11,971 nt of DNA, taken from NCBI GenBank assembly GCA_030150425.1, contig JASLFY010000127.1, forward strand, positions 1-11,971. The letters run 5' to 3'. The notes beneath the pieces are model-generated. The model made no database searches. It was given only the letters and a program-made list of their open reading frames with translations, and was not told where the DNA came from. The translations under genes and the position numbers were made by a program. Origin of the DNA: Yimella sp. (GTDB taxonomy: Bacteria; Actinomycetota; Actinomycetes; Actinomycetales; Dermatophilaceae). Position 1 is the first letter of the stretch. Each line of letters starts with the position of its first letter. Below, in pieces: positions 6,599 through 11,966 of the stretch.

Positions 6599-6638
6599 GG
6601 TGTCTCTTCCGTCGTACGGGCGGGGTTTCCGACCGCCG

Positions 6639-6644
6639 ATTCTA
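6639..6644 (-). promoter_or_regulatory. -10 element candidate for def
   Basis: TAGAAT, read on the minus strand, lies about 40 bases before the def start and would start transcription near 6632, leaving a leader of about 34 bases that contains the ribosome site. No good -35 box is visible. It would allow def expression independent of the PH-domain gene upstream. Confidence 0.45.
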
Positions 6645-6666
6645 CGGCCGGTCGGGCCGGGTTTCG

Positions 6667-6690
6667 TTCAGCGGTTCAGCGGCTCAGCGG
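6667..6690. repeat. Three tandem 8-bp repeats at the 3' end of the PH-domain gene
   Basis: TTCAGCGG, TTCAGCGG and CTCAGCGG stand in tandem at 6667-6690 and run into two copies of TCGCGG (6691-6702). The stop codon of the PH-domain gene (complement of 6684-6686) is inside the third unit, and the adjoining 6-bp units encode its DRDRDR tail. The pattern suggests replication slippage at the gene end. Confidence 0.7.
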
Positions 6691-7538
6691 TCGCGGTCGC
6701 GGTCGACCCAGTGCACCTTGGTGGAGTCCTCACGGCTGACCGCCCAGGCTCCGCCGCTCTCGTCCCCCACCTCATGCAGTTCGGTGCCCATCCGGTGGTC
6801 CGGCGTGGCCTCGGTCGGCTGCGGGCCGCGCAGTAGTCGTTCGCGCAACGGCGTACGCGCCTGCGTGCGGTAACGGTCGACGTACGACCCGAGCCGGGAG
6901 AGCGCGTCCTCGTCGAGGGCGCGGCTGACGACGTCCGGGGCGGCCGCCGGTTCGAGGGCGCGCGGCAGGTTGGGGTCCGTGTCGTCGATCCGGGTGGCGC
7001 CGGCGGCGACCGGCACCATCGGCGGGGGCGGCTGCTCGTCGGCGAACAGTTCGCCGCAGATCTGCCGGTAGGCGCTCTCCGGATGCGGGATCCAGCGGAT
7101 GTCGCGCAGCGCCTGCTCCTGGCCGGCGCTCTCCATCACGAACTCGCCGTAGCCGAGGATCCGACCCAGCAGCGGCTGGTTGAACGACATGTCGGTGACC
7201 TTCGACAGCGGCATCATCGCGGTCTTCTGGTTGAAGACACCGCGCCGCCAGACCAGGCGCTGGTTGGTCGCCATGAACCAGTCGCGGCTCCACAACCACA
7301 GCGTGATCAGCGTGTAGACCGTCATCGCGGCCAGGACGTACCAGGTGGCGTTCGTGACGGCCCCGAGCGAGGGCGGTGCGGTGAACCCGATCGCGATCGT
7401 CAGCACGAAACCGGCGAACAACGCGAAGAAGGTGCCGAAGAGCGACATGGCATGGGGGCGGTGTACGACCACCATGCGTTCGCCGTCGACCAGGAACCGG
7501 CGCATGGCCGCCGCTCCGCGCGGATCGACCAGTTCCAT
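6684..7538 (-). CDS. PH domain-containing membrane protein (bacterial PH, DUF304-like)
   Basis: A 284-residue membrane protein. After a short N-terminus (FLVDGERMVVVHRPH, 15-29) there are two transmembrane helices at about 31-53 and 64-83. A bacterial PH-like domain follows at about 84-165 (MATNQRLVWRRGVF, PLSKVTDMSFNQPLLGRILGYGEFVMESAG, HPESAYRQICGELF). The tail of about 115 residues is Pro/Ala- and charge-rich and probably disordered. Such proteins occur widely in actinobacteria; their role is unknown. ATG at 7538 is 4 bases after the stop of the 57-residue membrane protein gene, so they should be co-transcribed. Met12 (7505) is a strong alternative start: it has GGAG 8 bases upstream and fits the point where conserved sequence begins. 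Confidence 0.88.
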   Translation of the reverse strand: MELVDPRGAAAMRRFLVDGERMVVVHRPHAMSLFGTFFALFAGFVLTIAIGFTAPPSLGAVTNATWYVLAAMTVYTLITLWLWSRDWFMATNQRLVWRRGVFNQKTAMMPLSKVTDMSFNQPLLGRILGYGEFVMESAGQEQALRDIRWIPHPESAYRQICGELFADEQPPPPMVPVAAGATRIDDTDPNLPRALEPAAAPDVVSRALDEDALSRLGSYVDRYRTQARTPLRERLLRGPQPTEATPDHRMGTELHEVGDESGGAWAVSREDSTKVHWVDRDRDR

Positions 7539-7542
7539 CGGA

Positions 7543-7716
7543 CTACTTGCCGAGGATCGCCTGGAAGAACTTGCCGATGTTCTTCACGCCGCTGACCAAC
7601 AGGTCCCAGATCGAGTGGACGATGTCGGCGGACTTGTCGGGGTTGGTGAAGATGGCATAGAGAACGAAGGCGAAGATCACCCAGATGGCGATCTTCTTGA
7701 TCTTCTCGGTTGCCAT
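7543..7716 (-). CDS. 57-residue single-pass membrane protein, co-transcribed with PH protein
   Basis: A small gene read directly on the minus strand: ATG at 7716-7714, TAG at 7545-7543. It has an excellent ribosome site, GGAGGA (complement of 7721-7726), 4 bases before the start, the best in the window. The product begins MATEKIKKIAIWVIFAFVLY. It has a lysine-rich N-terminus, one transmembrane helix (about 9-24), then TNPDKSADIVHSIWDLL and an amphipathic C-terminal helix ending FFQAILGK. The positive N-terminus suggests its tail is outside. The downstream PH-domain gene begins 4 bases after its stop. I recognise the general type (short actinobacterial membrane proteins with an xNPxxAA-like segment) but not a named function. 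Confidence 0.85.
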   Translation of the reverse strand: MATEKIKKIAIWVIFAFVLYAIFTNPDKSADIVHSIWDLLVSGVKNIGKFFQAILGK

Positions 7717-7858
7717 GGTTTCCTCCGGTTCGCGGCCGCTGTCGGTGCCCTGCCGGGCACGGTCCGCAGGCCAGTCTGCCAGGTGAGGCAGGTGTGACGC
7801 GCGTGGCGGGCGTTCCGGGTGTGTCGCGCGGAGCCCCGCCCGGACTACTGTCGGCGCC
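7717..7858. promoter_or_regulatory. Divergent intergenic region with leader hairpin and -10 for Rsm22-like gene
   Basis: The 142-base gap separates the small membrane protein gene (leftward) and the Rsm22-like gene (rightward). Rightward, TACTGT (7846-7851) stands 7 bases before the GTG at 7859, suggesting a leaderless start. Leftward, a perfect hairpin GTGCCC-TGCC-GGGCAC (7745-7760) lies in the probable 5' leader about 18 bases upstream of the ribosome site GGAGGA. No clear leftward promoter was identified. Confidence 0.45.
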
Positions 7859-8824
7859 GTGGATCCGCTCGCCAGAACCCTCCGTACGGCGCTCGACGAC
7901 GAGCTCGCCGGCCGCCCCCGCGCGGCGCTCGCCGCTGCGACCGCACGCCTGTCTCAGCGCTACCGCGCCGTCGACGCGGCCCGCGAACCGATCCTCACCG
8001 ACGAGACGGACGTCGCGGCGTACGCGGCCTACCGGATGCCGGCGACGTACGCCGCGGCCGAGCGCGCGCTCGACCTCGCAGCCCGCTGCTTCCCCGACCC
8101 GATCGACTCCGTGGTCGACCTCGGCGGCGGTACCGGAGCGGCGGCCTGGGCGGCCCACGCGATCTTCGAACCGGCCGACGTACGAGTCCTGGAGCAGGTC
8201 GACCCGGCGCTCGCGGTCGGTCGCCGGCTGGCGCAGGACGTCCTCGACGCCCGCTTCGAGCGCTGGCGGTTGGGGGAGGCGGTGCCGGCCGCCGACCTGG
8301 TGTCGATCTCGTACGTCCTGTCCGAACTGACTGCGGCGCAGCAGGATTCGATAGTCGACGCCGCGCTCGGGGCGGCCGGGAAGGCGATCTTCGTCATCGA
8401 GCCGGGCACCCCGGACGGCCACCAGCGGATCCTGTCGGCGCGAGCCCGGCTGGTCGCCGCCGGCTGGACGGTGGCCGCGCCCTGCCCGCAGTCGGGAGCC
8501 TGCCCGGTGGTCGCACCGGACTGGTGCCACTTCGCGGCCCGCGTCGAACGCTCCGCGGTGCACCGGCAGGTCAAGGGCGGCGACCTGTCGTACGAGGACG
8601 AGAAGTTCTCCTTCGTCTTCGCCGTCCGCTCGTCCGCCGAACCGGCGGCGGCACGGGTGTTGCGCCACCCGGTCAAGCGCAAGGGCTACGTCGAGCTGAC
8701 CGTCTGCGACGCCGAGGGCGGCCACGGCCGCCAGGTCGTCAGCAAGAAGCACGGTCCGGCGTACAAGGCCGCGCGGGACCTGCGCTGGGGCGACCCCTGG
8801 GGCGCGGTCCCGGCGCGGGATTGA
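7859..8824 (+). CDS. Rsm22/METTL17-like small ribosomal subunit methyltransferase-fold protein
   Basis: A 321-residue homologue of the Rsm22 family, whose mitochondrial members (yeast Rsm22, human METTL17) bind the assembling small ribosomal subunit. A Rossmann methyltransferase core is visible: motif I VVDLGGGTGAAAWA (85-98), LEQVDPAL (111-118), SYVLSEL (151-157) and the family signature EPGTPDG (181-187). Four cysteines match the Fe-S ligands known for METTL17: C209-x5-C215-x7-C223 (CPQSGAC...WCHF) and a distant C283 in a C-terminal beta domain (ELTVCDAEG). The C-terminal RQVVSKKHGPAYKAARDLRWGD is basic and conserved-looking. Whether it methylates anything is unknown. The GTG start has no ribosome site but a TACTGT -10 lies 7 bases before it. 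Transcribed alone. The family call is firm. Confidence 0.9.
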   Translation: MDPLARTLRTALDDELAGRPRAALAAATARLSQRYRAVDAAREPILTDETDVAAYAAYRMPATYAAAERALDLAARCFPDPIDSVVDLGGGTGAAAWAAHAIFEPADVRVLEQVDPALAVGRRLAQDVLDARFERWRLGEAVPAADLVSISYVLSELTAAQQDSIVDAALGAAGKAIFVIEPGTPDGHQRILSARARLVAAGWTVAAPCPQSGACPVVAPDWCHFAARVERSAVHRQVKGGDLSYEDEKFSFVFAVRSSAEPAAARVLRHPVKRKGYVELTVCDAEGGHGRQVVSKKHGPAYKAARDLRWGDPWGAVPARD

Positions 8825-8856
8825 CCCGTTCATCCGGCCGACTCCCCAACAACTGC

Positions 8857-8890
8857 TTGACGGTTGCGTTGCGCGGGTGTTGACTGTCAA
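8857..8890 (+). promoter_or_regulatory. Promoter with palindromic operator of the regulator-MFS operon
   Basis: TTGACG (8857-8862), a 17-base spacer, TTGACT (8880-8885), then 7 bases to the ATG at 8893. The -10 element is embedded in the palindrome TTGAC-T-GTCAA (8880-8890), and the -35 repeats the same TTGAC. CAAC at 8848-8851 and GTTG at 8863-8866 also form an inverted pair around the -35. This is what a self-repressing operon would show, with mRNA starting at or next to the ATG. Confidence 0.55.
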
Positions 8891-8892
8891 AC

Positions 8893-9465
8893 ATGTCTTT
8901 GGGAGATGATGCTCGGCCCACCGCCGACGAACTGCGCGCGGCCCGGGCGTACGCCCACCCGCTGCGCCTGCGCATGCTGTCGCTGCTGACCGGGGTCGAG
9001 CTGAGCGCGGCCGAGGTGGCTCGCGAGCTCGGTATCACCCAGGCGAACGCGAGCTACCACCTGCGGACGCTGGCCGACGCCGGCGAACTCGTGGTCAGCG
9101 GCACCGAGAAGGTGCGCGGTGGGGTGGCCAAGAAGTACCGCTATGTCGCCGGCGAGGCGGAGGAGAACCGCCGGAAGCGACCGCCGGTGGACCATTCGGT
9201 CCACGTCGCCCGCAACCAGGCGATGCGCGCCGCGCTCAACGGCGAGCTCGAGCGGCGCATCCCCCAGGCCGACAGGGGCCCGGCGCTGTTCGCCGACGCC
9301 GAGGTCTGGGTCGAACCCGACGTCTGGAAGAGGGTGCACGACCTGGTGGCGGAGGCGTCGATGCTGGTGCACGACCAGGCCGTGCCGCCGCGTACGCAGG
9401 GGGCCCGCCGGGTCTCCTTCGTCAGCTGGCTGTTCCCGATGGGAGCGACCGATGAAGCTCGCTGA
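8893..9465 (+). CDS. ArsR-like winged-helix transcriptional regulator
   Basis: A 190-residue DNA-binding regulator. The winged helix occupies about 11-86: AYAHPLRLRMLSLLTGVELS (19-38), helix-turn-helix AAEVARELGITQANASYHLRTLADAGELVV (39-68) and wing GVAKKYRYVA (77-86). A 100-residue C-terminal region (VDHSVHVARNQAMRAALNGEL onward) is longer than in metal-sensing ArsR proteins and probably binds an inducer or mediates dimerisation; there is no Cys metal site. It overlaps the MFS gene by 14 bases, so the two are co-translated and the regulator most likely controls the exporter in response to its substrate. ATG at 8893 lacks a ribosome site and fits a leaderless start. Confidence 0.9.
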   Translation: MSLGDDARPTADELRAARAYAHPLRLRMLSLLTGVELSAAEVARELGITQANASYHLRTLADAGELVVSGTEKVRGGVAKKYRYVAGEAEENRRKRPPVDHSVHVARNQAMRAALNGELERRIPQADRGPALFADAEVWVEPDVWKRVHDLVAEASMLVHDQAVPPRTQGARRVSFVSWLFPMGATDEAR

Positions 9466-10690
9466 CGCCGCAGGAGTGATGCGACACAAGGACTTCCGCT
9501 GGTTCTTCGGCGCGACGACGATCAACCGCCTCGGCGGCATGATGACCCCGGTCACCATGGCGTTCGCGGTGCTGCACGTCGACAACTCGGCGGCGGCGCT
9601 GTCGCAGGTGCTCGCCGCGGAGATCACCGCGAACGTGCTCTGCGCGCTGTTCGGCGGGGTGATCGCCGACCGGTTCAGTCGCCGCGTGGTGCTGCAGTCG
9701 ACCTATCTGTCCTCGGCGCTGGTGATCGGCATGACCGCGTTCCTGCTCGGCACCGGCCGCGCCACCGTTCCGCTGCTGATCCTGCTCGCGACGATCAGCG
9801 GCGGCACCACCGCGTTCGCGATGCCGGCCATGCAGGGGATCGTTCCGCAGCTCGTGCCGCGCGCCGACCTGCAGCAGGCGAACGCGCTGATGTCGTTCGT
9901 GCGCAACGGTGCCCAGTTCCTCGGGCCCGTCCTCGGCACGATGCTGGTCGCCTTCGCCGGACCGCAGTGGGCGCTCGCGATCGACGCCGGTTCCTACGTC
10001 GCCGCGAGTCTGTTGCTGCTCCCGGTCGCCCTACCCGCGGTCGTACGCGGCGACACCGGCATCGTCCAGGAGCTGCGGGAGGGCTGGGGAGAGTTCCGTT
10101 CGCGCACCTGGCTGTGGGTGATCGTGGTCGCGTTCGGGGTGCTCAACGCCATCCAGTCCGGCGTCATCGGGGTGGTCGGCCCGGTGCTCGCCAAGAACAC
10201 CGAGTCGCTCGGCATCCGTGGCTGGGGTCTGGTGATGGGCACCGAAGCGGTCGGCATGTTGCTCATGTCGGTGGTGCTGCTGCGGCTGCCGATGCGGCGC
10301 CCGTTGCTGGCCGGAATGGGCGCGATCGCCATGATGGGACTGCCGATGCTGCTGCTCGGCCTCCATCCGGTCACCATCCCGTTGATGATCGCCGCCCTGT
10401 TCGCCGGCGCCGGGTCGGAGACCTTCGGCACCGGCTGGAACGTCGCCCTGGGCGAACACATCCCGTCGGCGATCCTGTCCCGGGTGAGCAGCTACGACAT
10501 GGTCGGCTCGTTCGTGGCGATGCCGATCGGTCTGCTCGCCTATGGCTGGCTCGCCTCGGCCGTCGACCACCGGATCCTGTTGCTGGTCAGCGGGATCGCG
10601 TACGCGATCATCGCGCTCGGCACCCTCGCGGTGCCGTCGGTACGGACCATGCGCCGGGCGGAGGAGCCGGAGGCGGCGCTCGCCGCCTGA
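9452..10690 (+). CDS. MFS transporter, probable drug/metabolite exporter
   Basis: A 412-residue Major Facilitator Superfamily protein with 11-12 hydrophobic helices, of the EntS/MFS_3-like exporter type. MFS motif A (GGVIADRFSRR) follows helix 2 at about 68-78. The N-terminal FRWFFGATTINRLGGMMTPV (15-34) and PAMQGIVPQLVPRADLQQANALMS are typical of these antiporters. The start is set by ribosome site GGGAG (9441-9445), 6 bases before the ATG at 9452; the frame is open further upstream only as a shadow of the regulator gene. The substrate is unknown; pairing with a winged-helix regulator suggests efflux of a toxic compound or antibiotic. It ends 3 bases from the stop of upp, which runs the other way. 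Confidence 0.92.
   Translation: MKLADAAGVMRHKDFRWFFGATTINRLGGMMTPVTMAFAVLHVDNSAAALSQVLAAEITANVLCALFGGVIADRFSRRVVLQSTYLSSALVIGMTAFLLGTGRATVPLLILLATISGGTTAFAMPAMQGIVPQLVPRADLQQANALMSFVRNGAQFLGPVLGTMLVAFAGPQWALAIDAGSYVAASLLLLPVALPAVVRGDTGIVQELREGWGEFRSRTWLWVIVVAFGVLNAIQSGVIGVVGPVLAKNTESLGIRGWGLVMGTEAVGMLLMSVVLLRLPMRRPLLAGMGAIAMMGLPMLLLGLHPVTIPLMIAALFAGAGSETFGTGWNVALGEHIPSAILSRVSSYDMVGSFVAMPIGLLAYGWLASAVDHRILLLVSGIAYAIIALGTLAVPSVRTMRRAEEPEAALAA
10671..10688 (+). terminator. Hairpin over the MFS stop codon
   Basis: AGGCGGC (10671-10677) pairs perfectly with GCCGCCT (10682-10688) around a GCTC loop, ending in the first base of the MFS stop codon. It lies at the MFS/upp tail-to-tail junction. There is no T-tract, so a termination role is only a possibility; it may be coincidental in an Ala-rich tail. 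Confidence 0.25.
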
Positions 10691-10693
10691 GCG

Positions 10694-11332
10694 TCAGACC
10701 ACGCCGTACAAGCGGTCGCCGGCGTCGCCGAGGCCCGGCACGATGTAGCCCTGCTCGTTGAGCTTCTCGTCGATCGAGCCGGTGACGAGGGTGACCGGGA
10801 TGTTCAGCCCGGCGAGGTCCTTCTCCAGGAAGTCGATGCCCTCGGGCGCGCAGAGCAGGGTGACGGCGGTGATGTCGTCGGCGCCGCGCTCGGCGAGGTA
10901 GTGGATCGCCATCGCGAGCGAACCGCCGGTGGCCAGCATTGGGTCGAGCACGTAGACCTGGCGGCCGGACAGGTCGTCGGGCAGGCGGTTGGCGTACGTG
11001 ATGGCCTCGAGGGTCTCCTCGTTGCGCTGCATGCCCAGGAAGCCGACCTCGGCGCTCGGCAGCAGTCGGACCATGCCCTCGAGCATGCCCAGGCCGGCGC
11101 GCAGGATCGGCACGATCAGCGGCTTCGGGGTGCTCAGCTTGATGCCCTGGGTGGGGGAGACCGGCGTCTCGATGTCGAACGGCTCGACGCGCACGTCGCG
11201 GGTTGCTTCGTACGCCAACAGCGTCATCAGCTCCTCGGCCAGTCGGCGGAAGGTCGGGGAGTCGGTCCGCTTGTCCCGCAGATAGGTCAGCTTGTGGGCG
11301 ATGAGCGGGTGGTTGGCGACGAGAACACGCAT
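10694..11332 (-). CDS. upp: Uracil phosphoribosyltransferase
   Basis: Pyrimidine salvage enzyme: uracil + PRPP gives UMP + PPi, in the cytoplasm. At 212 residues it has the usual length. The PRPP loop is VLDPMLATGGS (128-138), and the uracil-binding C-terminal segment GYIVPGLGDAGDRLYG is at 195-210. PILRAGLGMLEGM (75-87) and the N-terminal HPLIAHKLTYLRD (8-20) are family hallmarks. The frame remains open 61 codons upstream, but conserved sequence starts exactly at the ATG at 11332. No ribosome site precedes it; instead TAGAGT lies 7 bases upstream on the minus strand, so the mRNA is probably leaderless. It is divergent from tadA and converges with the MFS gene. Confidence 0.97.
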   Translation of the reverse strand: MRVLVANHPLIAHKLTYLRDKRTDSPTFRRLAEELMTLLAYEATRDVRVEPFDIETPVSPTQGIKLSTPKPLIVPILRAGLGMLEGMVRLLPSAEVGFLGMQRNEETLEAITYANRLPDDLSGRQVYVLDPMLATGGSLAMAIHYLAERGADDITAVTLLCAPEGIDFLEKDLAGLNIPVTLVTGSIDEKLNEQGYIVPGLGDAGDRLYGVV

Positions 11333-11339
11333 GGAGGAA

Positions 11340-11345
11340 ACTCTA
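11340..11345 (-). promoter_or_regulatory. -10 element of upp (leaderless start)
   Basis: TAGAGT on the minus strand, identical to the tRNA-Arg -10 element, is separated from the upp ATG by 7 bases. The -35 region is not recognisable. On the plus strand the same bases lie between the proposed ribosome site and GTG start of tadA, so upp transcription starts opposite the tadA initiation region. Confidence 0.55.
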
Positions 11346-11348
11346 CGG

Positions 11349-11828
11349 GTGGATCGGCCCGCTGACGACGCGATGACGTACGCCCTCGACATGGAACATG
11401 CGTTGGACGAAGCGCGTGCCGCGCTCGCCACCGACGACGTCCCCGTGGGGGCCGTGGTGCTCGACGCCGACGGGACCGTGATCGGCCGCGGCCGCAACGA
11501 ACGGGTCCACGGCAAGGACCCCCTCTCGCACGCCGAGATCGTCGCGATCCGCGACGCCGCCGCGGCGCTGGGGAACTACCGACTCGACGACTGCACGCTG
11601 GTCGTCACCCTCGAGCCGTGCCTGATGTGCACCGGCGCGGTGATGCAGTCGCGCATCGGTCGGGTGATCTTCGGCGCGTGGGACGCGAAGGCGGGCGCCT
11701 GCGGCAGCGCCTGGGACGTCGTCTCCACCAACCGCAGTCCGCACAAGCTGACCGTGACCGGCGGCGTACGCGAGGCGGAGTGCGCGCAGTTGCTCACCGA
11801 CTTCTTCCGCGCCCGACGCAAGAAGTGA
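11349..11828 (+). CDS. tadA: tRNA adenosine(34) deaminase TadA
   Basis: Zinc-dependent deaminase converting A34 to inosine in tRNA-Arg(ACG), which lets one tRNA read CGU, CGC and CGA. From the GTG at 11349 the product is 159 residues. Zinc and catalytic motifs are intact: H61-A-E63 (His ligand, Glu proton shuttle) and P90-C91-L-M-C94 (two Cys ligands). RIGRVIFGAWDAKAGACGS and the C-terminal ECAQLLTDFFRARRK are TadA-specific. Starts: GTG 11349 has GGAGGA at 11333-11338, 10 bases upstream; ATG 11373 and ATG 11391 are alternatives without a ribosome site that fit the conserved N-terminus; ATG 11331 lies inside the upp start CATG. It is divergent from upp. A strong terminator and a convergent tRNA-Ser follow. 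Confidence 0.95.
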   Translation: MDRPADDAMTYALDMEHALDEARAALATDDVPVGAVVLDADGTVIGRGRNERVHGKDPLSHAEIVAIRDAAAALGNYRLDDCTLVVTLEPCLMCTGAVMQSRIGRVIFGAWDAKAGACGSAWDVVSTNRSPHKLTVTGGVREAECAQLLTDFFRARRKK

Positions 11829-11844
11829 CCCGCACGAAAACGAA

Positions 11845-11872
11845 GAACGGCCCCGCAGCTGCGGGGCCGTTC
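11845..11872. terminator. Bidirectional terminator between tadA and tRNA-Ser
   Basis: A perfect 28-bp palindrome: the arm GAACGGCCCCGCAG is followed directly by its reverse complement. It begins 16 bases after the tadA stop and ends 7 bases before the 3' end of the convergent tRNA-Ser gene. On the plus strand CGTTT follows; on the minus strand a T-rich stretch (TTCGTTTT) follows. Both polarities look able to terminate, so it probably serves both genes. Confidence 0.75.
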
Positions 11873-11879
11873 CGTTTGG

Positions 11880-11966
11880 CGGTGGCGGAGGGATTTGAAC
11901 CCTCGGTGGGGGTTAACCCACAAACGCTTTCGAGGCGTTCTCCTTAGGCCGCTCGGACACGCCACC
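11880..11966 (-). tRNA. tRNA-Ser (anticodon CGA)
   Basis: An 87-base class II tRNA on the minus strand. The acceptor GGTGGCG (complement of 11960-11966) pairs with CGCCACC (complement of 11881-11887), with discriminator G at 11880. The anticodon stem is ACGC/GCGT around loop CTCGAAA, giving anticodon CGA for UCG codons. A long variable arm (GTGGGTTAACCCCCAC) and a T loop TTCAAAT are typical of Ser. No CCA is encoded. Confidence 0.97.

Noticed and set aside
7400..8890. 496-codon minus-strand frame opposite the Rsm22-like gene
   Set aside because: Composition is that of a shadow frame, with no domain; it overlaps three well-supported genes including the 57-residue gene with its strong ribosome site.
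9119..9451. 111-codon N-terminal extension of the MFS frame
   Set aside because: It lies inside the regulator gene in another frame and is Arg/Ser-rich; the ribosome site GGGAG before ATG 9452 and MFS homology set the start there.
11292..11348. N-terminal extension of tadA back to 11292
   Set aside because: It lies inside upp on the other strand, has no ribosome site, and adds residues before the conserved TadA fold; the start used is GTG 11349.
11333..11515. 61-codon N-terminal extension of upp
   Set aside because: It is antisense to tadA; Upp homology begins exactly at the ATG at 11332, which also has a well-placed -10 element.
11576..11965. Open frames on both strands across tRNA-Ser (also 11618-11947 on +)
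   Set aside because: The peptides MACPSGLRR (minus) and VAEGFEPS (plus) are classic false translations of tRNA-Ser; the rest overlaps tadA out of frame.
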